From Psettodes erumei (taxonomy: Eukaryota > Chordata > Actinopteri > Pleuronectiformes > Psettodidae), in assembly GCA_016785225.1 (NCBI GenBank), contig JAFBJZ010000914.1, positions 496,001-560,000 of the forward strand: DNA of 64,000 nucleotides. Reading direction: 5' to 3'. Made by a program: the position numbers and the translations under genes. Under the pieces are notes generated by a model. It searched no databases. It had not been told where the DNA came from and worked only from the letters and a program-made list of their open reading frames with translations. This document shows, piece after piece, positions 56,809 through 64,000 of the stretch. Numbering within the stretch: the stretch's first letter is position 1; each line of letters opens with the position of its first letter.

Positions 56809-59363
56809 CTACAATGTGGAACAAACAGAACGTCTGCAGGACAGCTACACACTACAAGCAAAAAGAATGTGTGATGACTGTGTGGCCAACCTGTTTCTGA
56901 TGGCTGAATAGATTCTTCCAGTCTTCAAACAGTGACTTCATCTTTGCCTGAAGGAACATCAGCAGCAATGTCATATCAGTGACTGTCAAATTCTCTTCTG
57001 CAGTACATGCACATTATCAAGAATCACTTCAAACTACGAAAGTTCATCTCATATTATTACTGTAATTTAGATGAAATGCAGATCATATTTTATGACAAAT
57101 GAATGCAGGGGTTAGACTGCACCTTTAAATGTCACCTCCTAACGCTGTGGTACTTGCCTGTGCGGTGGTTCCTTTGGCTTCCTCATAGTGCTCCGACATG
57201 AAGATGTTGAATGGAGAACGAGGACGTATGGGCTTCCCCAGGTTCGTTAACTCCTGGATCGCACACACAAGGAGGAGCCATACTTATTGTTCAACACTGC
57301 TGATGTAAACAGGATTTAATACGCAGATCAACAGACTATCAATAAAGAGAAACTTCTCGATAACTGGGGTATCAAGATGGTTTTTGAAGAGCTCAGAAAT
57401 GAAAATGCAGCTTGAAGAGGTGCTCGACGACTCTACATCCATCTCCTTTACCCTCTTCTTGCGGATGGCATTCCTCTTGGCCAACTTCTGCCTCCTCTCC
57501 AGGGCTTGTTGCTGGAGCTGTGCTGGGGTCAGTTGGGCCTGGTAATGCTGGAGGTCCAACTTAAATTGCTCCCTGGCCAGCAGAGAGGCCTCTTCAAATG
57601 GCTGCAGGGGAGAGAATAAAACTTTCACAGCAGTGACAAAACCCGTATGAGGAGAGACTGTATGAGACTGCGTTTAATTTATTCAGTATCACAGAGATTA
57701 TTTACCATGTGCTACCATTGCCTTAGTCTGTAATGTATGCATTTAGGGCAATATTAAAGAAAGGATAGACTAAGAAGCATACTGTACAGTTTATACCGTC
57801 CAACAAGTAAGGGCCTGAAATACCTGTTTCTGATCCGGGCTCATCATTCTCCACTGCTGGGCAATCTTCCTGATGATATCCACTGATTTGATTTCTAAAG
57901 GCAAAAATTACAAGATGTAATTTGTAACAAGATGTGATTCCTAGACTTAGGAAAGGAAAAAAGTCCCTGACTTATCTACCTCATCTACTTATCTACAAAG
58001 CATGTGCTTTGAAAATACTGTATAAGGTGATTATGATTTTTCAAGTCATTTTTGACTAGGACCTGTCCTTTGTCTCACATATAAAAGAAGTCCTGGAGAC
58101 ATCCTTCTTCCACCTGCTCAATGTTGCAACATCCCGTCTCAAGGATGCTGAAAAACTCGATGCATTACTTACTTCTAGACCGGACTACTGTCATTCATTG
58201 TTATCAGGACATTCAGTTGATTCAAAATGCTGTAAGAAATCTCTGTCCCCCCCCACAAGACTTCTCCCATCCCCTTTAATTTATCCCTTCTAAGTCTGGT
58301 TGTGTTAGGGATTGCTGCCCATTTAGAGGAAGTTTTTTCTCTCCACTGTCACCAAGTCCTTGTTCACTGTGGGAACTTTTGGGTTTCTCCCTTTAACTCT
58401 GTGAATTCTGTAGCTTAATGTGTAAAGTGCCTTGGAGTAATGCATGTTGTGAACTCCCACTATACAAACTGGACTGGATTGGAAGTTGTTACTGCCAAAT
58501 GGATGCAGCAAGTTTATGATATTAATAACTCAAACTAGCCTCTGTAAGTATCAAATGTTGCAGATTTACCTGGGTTTTGTCTGATTATGATTGGCTTCTG
58601 TTGCATAACATATCTCAAGTATCCATTCAGAGGTCTCTTTGGAGGGCCACTGGCCTGAGATGTCAGACATCTCCCTGGGCTGATGCATGGACCATGGAGG
58701 ACACTGGTACACCTACAGCATGCATGTGTACACATGAACATATACATACATATGACATTATGCAGAGACGATCCTAGCATCTCTTCTGCCTACTGTAGAT
58801 AACAACGTTACACACTGTTCCAAACGTCTTTTTTAAAACTAATATATGTAGTTTATATCCCACAAACCAAAGCAGGACTTCTCTTGATACATGTCTGACT
58901 TTAGCAATCAGGTTTTCTCTTGCCCATACAATCACTGGCCCTGAGCACACGTGCATTACTGACAATCACAAATCTTAACAAGCCAAACGTCATTCATGTC
59001 CTGTAAGATAGTACCACAAAGTCCCTCACATCCGTCCATAGCACTCTTAACGCAATTTGTTATTTAAAATAACGTGTCAACGCGTGCTGTCTCTGGCTGG
59101 TTGACTTAAGGTTACAATGTAATTCATTTTTTAAATTTCATTTATGTCTCGTTCCTGAAAATACAAATATGTGCTTTCAACATGCAGAATGCCAAGAGAG
59201 CAAGCTAAAAATAGCTAGTTAACTAACTTAGCGGCGCTTCAACTAGCTGGTAGAGAGAGTAACTTCAGGTTAGCTACCTTGCCACGGTGCTTGTGCAGGA
59301 CAAAACACTGAAGGACTTAGCCAACAGGCTAACACTTGCTGTTAATAAGCTGAACGGAGCCAT
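56536..59363 (-). CDS. tfam: Mitochondrial transcription factor A (TFAM), seven coding exons, intact
   Basis: TFAM enters mitochondria, bends promoter DNA through two HMG boxes to start transcription, and packages mtDNA into nucleoids. Coding exons in gene order: 59278-59363, 58570-58712, 57824-57894, 57452-57601, 57158-57253, 56891-56947, 56536-56808. All phases agree, giving 291 residues without a break. Residues 1-50 are a basic, Ser/Ala/Leu-rich presequence with no acidic residue. HMG box A starts at PPKRPLNGYLRY (residue 52) and includes KIAQQWRMMSPDQKQ. HMG box B starts at GKPIRPRSPFNIF (about 156) and includes LFEDWKNLFSHQKQVYMQLA. The tail after WEGHMLEIGREDL is a Lys/Ser/Thr/Ala-rich extension of about 50 residues; human TFAM (246 aa) is shorter. 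One intron is GC-AG. It faces POLR3D tail to tail. Identity is very secure. Confidence 0.97.
56891..56947 (-). CDS. tfam: TFAM coding exon 6 (HMG box B core)
   Basis: 19 codons, AKMKSLFEDWKNLFSHQKQ, the second helix of box B. Phase 0 on both sides; canonical borders. Confidence 0.94.
57158..57253 (-). CDS. tfam: TFAM coding exon 5 (start of HMG box B), GC splice donor
   Basis: 32 codons, ELTNLGKPIRPRSPFNIF then MSEHYEEAKGTTAQ. The exon is followed by CAG|GCAAGT, a non-canonical GC donor with otherwise perfect consensus. Confidence 0.95.
57452..57601 (-). CDS. tfam: TFAM coding exon 4 (box A third helix and linker)
   Basis: Exactly 50 codons. PFEEASLLAREQFKLDLQHY forms the long third helix of box A; the basic ALERRQKLAKRNAIRKKR segment is the inter-box linker that contacts DNA. 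Confidence 0.95.
57824..57894 (-). CDS. tfam: TFAM coding exon 3 (HMG box A core)
   Basis: 71 nt encoding IKSVDIIRKIAQQWRMMSPDQKQ, the second helix and its Trp core of box A. Consensus acceptor; GTATTT donor; exits in phase 0. Confidence 0.95.
58030..58490 (+). repeat. L2-type LINE fragment in TFAM intron 2, antisense to TFAM
   Basis: 58140-58240 encodes broken reverse-transcriptase C-terminal wording (RPDYCHSLLSG and IQNAVRN-like). 58320-58480 is the matching 3' untranslated tail (CACTGTCACCAAGTCCTTG, AAAGTGCCTTGGAGTAATG). A stop-rich, 5'-truncated, dead copy. Confidence 0.7.
58570..58712 (-). CDS. tfam: TFAM coding exon 2 (start of HMG box A)
   Basis: 143 nt. Finishes the presequence and opens HMG box A with GPPKRPLNGYLRYV and QQKPIIIRQNP, the TFAM signature. 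The donor is GTAAAT and the exon exits in phase 1. Confidence 0.95.
59278..59363 (-). CDS. tfam: TFAM coding exon 1 (mitochondrial presequence)
   Basis: 28 codons plus two bases, starting MAPFSLL and ending STVA before a GTAGCT donor. There is no acidic residue; Arg/Lys and hydroxylated residues are typical of a mitochondrial import signal. The ATG context is GACATGG. Confidence 0.92.
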
Positions 59364-59560
59364 GTCGGTGGCAATTAACGCAAAATTCCGTTAAATAGCG
59401 TAACTAAGAACCGACGTATCCACACAAAAAGTCAGCGTCTTATTAGATTCATGCACTAGACGTTTTCATTGAGCGGAGTGCCCTCACGCCTCCTTGTTGA
59501 CATGCAGGAACAGTAAAAGGCGCCCTAAGTCCCTCCCGGTGGATTATGGGAAACGTCTTC
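59364..59560 (-). promoter_or_regulatory. tfam: TFAM promoter and 5' untranslated region
   Basis: Short CpG-containing segment upstream of the TFAM ATG with no TATA box. At 59541-59552 the minus strand reads TTTCCCATAATCC, close to the TCCCANNATGC core bound by ZNF143/THAP11 at many housekeeping promoters. Immediately beyond lies a (TTC)n tract that ends the promoter block. Confidence 0.55.
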
Positions 59561-60020
59561 TTTTTCTTCTTTTCTTCTTCTTCTTCTTCTTCTGTATTTG
59601 GCAAACAGCTATTAGGTGCATTGTCGCCACCCTGTGAAATGGAGTGTGGCTCTGAATGGCTCTTACAAATATATTTTCAAGTCCAGTCTTTTCCTAAAGT
59701 GTAAATGTAGCCCCAACATGCCCCAAGATCATTTGAATCTGAATTTGATCTTCCATTTCCACTTTGATGCTTCCTGACTTTCTCGTTCATACTGTGAACA
59801 ATAAATAATGACATGGTTTTTTAATTATTATTTATTTTATTTTTATTTGTCTAAAATTGGCTGCATTTTGAACCATCAATCACCAGTCAAATGAATCTTT
59901 CAAGATATCTTGTCCAAGTTGGATTCTTGTCAAACCAGATTCCTGAATATTTCAGGCTAATCTGGCCCTGAATTGTTCTTTAAGTGAAATAATACCTTTG
60001 TATTTTCCACCGGAAATCTA
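59555..60020 (-). repeat. LINE-like or SINE-like remnant with (GAA)n tail
   Basis: A (TTC)n run at 59558-59593 is followed by AGCTATTAGGTGCATTGTCGCCACC, wording I recognise from interspersed fish repeats with a GAA/TTC simple tail. The following 59750-60000 segment, read on the minus strand, looks like degraded coding sequence. Clade not assigned; the left limit is the simple repeat and the right limit is approximate. Confidence 0.4.
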
Positions 60021-60429
60021 AAAACCCCACCCCATTGCCCATACTTATACCCATATACCCATACTTTTCTTATTGCCTCTTTATTTAACTGTAAGATATT
60101 CGTTCCCCTTTTCCACATAACCCCATTATCTGCAAAAATTTAACACCAGTGTATGTTTTATAAACATTATTAAACAATTAATTTACTTACTGACATTTGA
60201 TGATGTAACACAAATTTTATTATTGTAAAATTGAAAGTACCCCTTTTGAAAAATATTATATATAATTATGTGGTAGGTGTATATGTAGTATTGTTATTAT
60301 GCAATAAGGGGGGAAAGAACATAATCATGATAGAATTTGTCATCCAAGGCCAGTTTTACACTCAATTTGTTCTGTTAAGCAGGTTTCTGGTCTTTTTGTT
60401 TCACATTCAGGTCCATGTACATGGCTATC

Positions 60430-60443
60430 ACACTAGATGGCAC
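60430..60443 (+). promoter_or_regulatory. CTCF-like motif
   Basis: ACACTAGATGGCAC matches the CTCF core at 13 of 14 positions on the plus strand. It lies about 1.1 kb beyond the TFAM start and points away from the two genes. Confidence 0.45.
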
Positions 60444-61846
60444 CATTTACCTTCATTAGTGTCTGTCCTCGTAGCATTTTCACACCTAAGCATAAGCATC
60501 TGAGACCAACCAAAGACAAAACCAATGCCAGGTGATTTAAACAGAACCCAGGCAAAATGAATCATTGTTCCATGTTAAAGGTATGGATGTGTCCAGAGAT
60601 CTGTTGTCCTGTAGCAAAGATTCAGTAAGGGGAAAAAAATCCATAAAAAGTAATTAGTAGGTGGTGTTTGGTGAATATTTCTTTTTGGGGTCATTTGCCT
60701 GTGAGCAAGAAGTTGCTGTTGAGCTTTAAAAGTGGCTGCTGAAGTGAAGCACAGTGGACTCAAGTGGTTGGCCAACCTGCCCGTTCCTGTTGTTGTGGGC
60801 TGGGAGTTTCCAGCTATACAGCTCAGGGGAAGCACCACAGGATGTCCTTTTCCTCATTCCTCAAGGATAGAATGACTTTGTGTATGTGTGTGTATGTGTG
60901 TGTGTTACTGTGTTTCTCATGTGTGCTTCTATGAAACAACAGAATGGGTAACATGTTTCCAGTGTATCTGAATTCTGTTATTTCTGTTAGCTGCTCATGT
61001 TTTGAAGAGCATCACAGATATTGGACCTCCAGAACATGGAAGTATGAACCAAATCTGAAGTTCAAATTCAGTATCAACTATTCAAAAATTAACTATTACA
61101 CATCTAATGTAGTCCAGTCATAATTAGACTCCACTTCTATCCTCTTTATGTAGTCTATAGGTATATATTTGTAGCATCCCATTAGTACAAAAAAGGGCTG
61201 CATTGCTTGACCAGTTAAAGCAACACATAGACATCAAATAGAATGAAACTGAAATGGCACTCTTCCTTCCATCTCAGAATAGCATTTTGTCCCATAAATG
61301 ATCCTATTTGTATTCATCTTGTAATTTACTGCCTTCTGGTAGCTGGAGTAGGCGATTGTCTCTGAAAGCTAGATGGACTACAAGTCAATTGCGTCCATTA
61401 TTTGTGTCATTTTCATGGGTGTGGCAGTGTCCTGCTGACAAAGGCTGTGGCTTGTCAACCAAAGGGGGGAACGGCATTTTTTCTATGTGTGTGCATGTGC
61501 GCTGAGGACAATCCTGGGATCTTTGACTTGTCTGCAGCAACCAGCTAGGTCGAGCTACGCACAAGCGTTTTTGTCAAGCTGCCCTTGAATCTGCTTCCAC
61601 TGATCTGAGTGAGTATGTGTGACAAACCTGTGAACATAGCAGTGCAATGTATGCACATTTTAGGGTATTTATTAGTAGATAAACAATAAAGATACTCAAG
61701 ACAAAGGCCAAGTTCCCACATTTTTCTGATTTTGGACCTGGAGCAGAAAACCCTTTTCTACATTTATACCACACCATTACTAAATTACTACTACAACAAG
61801 ACTGACGGTGCTTATTTATGCGAGTATGTATATGCAACTGCCCCCC

Positions 61847-61848
<2 letters not shown>

Positions 61849-61877
<29 letters not shown>
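61849..61877 (+). repeat. C run plus (CA)n microsatellite
   Basis: Eight C bases run into about 14 CA units. Confidence 0.9.
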
Positions 61878-61880
<3 letters not shown>

Positions 61881-61917
61881 TTCTCCTCTCCCTTCCTCTC
61901 TTTCCCATCTCTCTTTC

Positions 61918-62142
61918 TAACCGACCAGTCAAGGTAGATGCCTCCCCAGTCTGGTTCCTTTAAAGTTTTCTGCCTGTTAAAGGGATGTTTTTCCTCTGCA
62001 CTGTCACATAGTGCTTGCTCATTGTGGGAACTGTTGGGTTTCCCTCTCTAACATTGTGTTTAACACTGTGTAAAGTGCCTTGAGATAATAATGTATGTTG
62101 CGAATTGGCATTATACAAGTTCAACTGGATTGGATTGGAAAT
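61918..62142 (+). repeat. L2-type LINE 3' end
   Basis: Classic fish L2 3' sequence: GACCAGTCAAGGTAGATG, CACTGTCACATAGTGCTTGC, GTAAAGTGCCTTGAGATAA and a terminal TGGATTGGATTGG. No coding part remains. Same family as the copy in TFAM intron 2. Confidence 0.75.
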
Positions 62143-62468
62143 GAGGGGGATACCGTGGGTTAAACTGTTCTATCTATCCACTGTCTAAATGCTGTTCTGT
62201 TTTTCATTATCCCCGCTCCACTGACAGTTTACCAACACTGTTCCTCATAGTGAACGCACTATGAAGGAATGAGTGTGACAGCTGGTGGGGGAATCCTACT
62301 ACACCATCAGGTCACATGGTACACACACATGCTCTATCCCTCTGATCCCTCCACCCCGCCCCTTAACTCTGTCTCTTACTAATGCTTTGTACAGTGAGGG
62401 AGATAAAAAAGCGGGAGGGTTTTAAGGGAGGAAAGAGGAGGAGGGGAGGATGGGGGAGGGGGGCAGCT

Positions 62469-62470
<2 letters not shown>

Positions 62471-62503
<33 letters not shown>
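62471..62503 (+). repeat. (GA)n microsatellite
   Basis: About 16 GA units in the purine-rich leader of the candidate third gene. Confidence 0.95.
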
Positions 62504-62504
<1 letters not shown>

Positions 62505-62847
62505 AGAGCAAGCAAGGAGAGGAGGAAAAGGAGAGGCAGGAGCAGTATGAGCCCAGATTAAAGACAACCACATTCTGAAGCAGGGAGGACAGGAGTGTGC
62601 AGGGCAGAAATAAATCGATACAAGCTCCTGTGACATATTTTCTCCTTCTGTGTCAGTTGAAAAGAAAGAAAGAGGATTACATACAGGCTGTGGTCAGACA
62701 GAGGGTGCAGAGACGGCCAAGAAAAACAGTGTTTTTCCAAGAGCAAGTGTTTCAGCGGACGGTGCTGTCACACAGGAGAAGGAGGTGGCATGTGTGTGTG
62801 AGCGCGTGGGTTTACAACAAAGCAGCAAAGCAAGCTGTACGACACTA

Positions 62848-62849
<2 letters not shown>

Positions 62850-62879
<30 letters not shown>
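62850..62879 (+). repeat. (GT)n microsatellite
   Basis: About 14 GT units within the candidate leader, about 110 bases before its ATG. Confidence 0.95.
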
Positions 62880-62882
<3 letters not shown>

Positions 62883-62999
62883 GTGAATTTCCATTCCCAA
62901 CATCTCACCATCATTTACAAAGAACCAAGTTGATGTTTAAAAAGTCATGCTGAGGACCAGGAGCCAGCCAACATCCTGCTGAACGCTATGGCCCAGGTG

Positions 63000-64000
63000 A
63001 GAGGAGGCTCACACACACACTCACACATGCACGCGAGCATGGACACACACACACACACACACTCCTTGCATGAGCTTGTATATGTGTTGATATTATTCTA
63101 AGAGGAATTTTTTAGATGAATGAAGTCACACACTCACTCAGACAGAGTTCTGCTGAAGTGTCTTCCTGTCTTCTGTCTCCTACATTATTAAGAGGCATAT
63201 CAGGTATTTTAGTACAGGCATTATCCCAGTGTGTTTGACAGAGGTGGACACACTCGAGAATTTTTTTTTTACTTTGAAATTTTAGACATCTCTACAGCAC
63301 TTATATGATGAATAACCCAAAGTGAGTGCAACAGTAGAAGAAAGCAAACTTGATGTCTTTGAGTTTCTGAGAGTATGGGCATGTCTAAAATCACTCACTT
63401 CTCACTATATAGTCCATATTGCCATCATTCTACTGAATTTTTTATACCTTACAGAGTGCACTCAGTGGATCCCACAATGCATTGTGAAAAGTGGTGTACA
63501 ACCAGGGGTTAATAAGCAGTGAGTGAAGTCAGTATGATGTACTTAAACAACTAGTTTAGCAAGAGCAGCACATCTCAGCTTACTCTAGTGTTTCTATTTC
63601 CTCTTATTCTTATCAGAAAGACTTGGAATTATAGTGAGAACAAACACAGAAAGGTTCATGTTTGCCTACATTTTTTACAGACCAGTTAAATCTGTTTCAC
63701 AGTGTGTTCTTAATATTTTTGATATGACGACAATGACGACAGGCACGAGACACATCTGAGCCATATGTCATTCCAGGACAAGTGTGATTTCTTCCAAAAT
63801 AAACAATAAGTGTGTCTAAGCCTGAATGGTTCAATAACACTCATGCCAGTGTTTGGACTGTGTCACTGACCGTAGTGTTTTCAGAACTTTGCTTTTCACA
63901 TCTGTTGATTGTGGTTTGATGTGTTGCCTGTCTTGTTTGGTAATCTTCTTTTTCTAATGGGTCCTGCATGTTCTGTTGTGATCCTTTCCCTTTGATTTTT
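63000..64000. other. Right-hand end, no recognisable feature
   Basis: AT-rich non-repetitive sequence, with CA repeats near 63010-63060. I see no exon, RNA gene or transposon. If the 62.4-63.0 kb candidate is real, this is the start of its first intron. Confidence 0.4.

Larger units (their letters stand above)
60021..61917. other. Intergenic, mostly featureless
   Basis: AT-rich spacer between TFAM and the candidate third gene. It contains the CTCF-like motif at 60430, a GT-rich stretch at about 60881-60905 and a CA microsatellite at 61849-61877. No coding segment recognised. Confidence 0.4.
62440..62996 (+). other. Candidate 5' exon(s) of an unidentified plus-strand gene
   Basis: A purine-rich leader with (GA)n, a GATAAAAAAG element at about 62401 and a pyrimidine-tract AG at about 62655 precede ATG GCC CAG at 62988-62996, directly followed by a consensus GTGAGA donor. 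This would be a leader plus a three-codon first coding exon (MAQ). No downstream exon is inside the window, so the gene cannot be named. Could also be chance. Confidence 0.3.

Noticed and set aside
1..64000. tRNA, rRNA, snRNA genes or CRISPR arrays
   Set aside because: I saw no A/B box pair with a foldable cloverleaf, no known small RNA core and no regularly spaced repeats with unique spacers.
1..64000. Endogenous retrovirus or other viral insertion
   Set aside because: No gag, pol protease/integrase or env-like motifs and no paired long terminal repeats were recognised; all reverse-transcriptase remnants are of LINE type.

Overview
The window looks like nuclear DNA from a ray-finned (teleost) fish. 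The genes are split by introns, there are many long CA/GT, GA and trinucleotide microsatellites, and the interspersed repeats are of typical fish kinds: Tc1/mariner and hAT transposons, and L2/CR1-type LINEs with the characteristic 3' tail. No bacterial operon, CRISPR array or phage signature is present. The species cannot be named from the sequence alone.

Only two protein genes can be reconstructed with confidence. POLR3D, the RPC4 subunit of RNA polymerase III, lies on the plus strand at 48467-52712 in eight coding exons. TFAM, the mitochondrial HMG-box transcription and nucleoid-packaging factor, lies on the minus strand at 56536-59363 in seven coding exons. They are tail to tail with about 3.8 kb between their stop codons. 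TFAM reads through cleanly (291 codons) and has one GC-AG intron. POLR3D has all its exons and good splice sites, but its frame closes only if one base is missing in exon 3 and one in exon 5. That means either two assembly errors or real lesions. A possible 5' end of a third gene (GA-rich leader, ATG codon and splice donor) begins near 62.4 kb on the plus strand.

The first 47 kb contain no recognisable gene. They are a gene desert or a large intron with scattered dead transposons: LINE pieces at 1.9-2.3 kb, 22.8-23.4 kb, 31.8-33.2 kb and 34.35-35.05 kb, a truncated Tc1 at 5.74-6.46 kb, and a complete but non-coding hAT at 9.70-11.35 kb with terminal inverted repeats and a degenerate target duplication. 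Between them lie several stretches of mixed, non-repetitive, homeodomain-motif-rich sequence (about 1.05, 24.3-25.1, 27.1, 35.25 and 35.9 kb) that look like conserved non-coding enhancers. A GC-richer, GA-repeat block at 15.95-16.27 kb resembles a minus-strand first exon with a good splice donor.

Motifs resembling CTCF sites near 44.8 and 47.8 kb (reverse) and 60.4 kb (forward) bracket the POLR3D/TFAM pair. This suggests that a small housekeeping island separates the left-hand desert from whatever lies to the right. That is a hypothesis from motif reading only. I found no new molecular system. The strongest items for follow-up are the double frame break in POLR3D, the candidate boundary, the candidate enhancers, and the two unassigned first-exon candidates.
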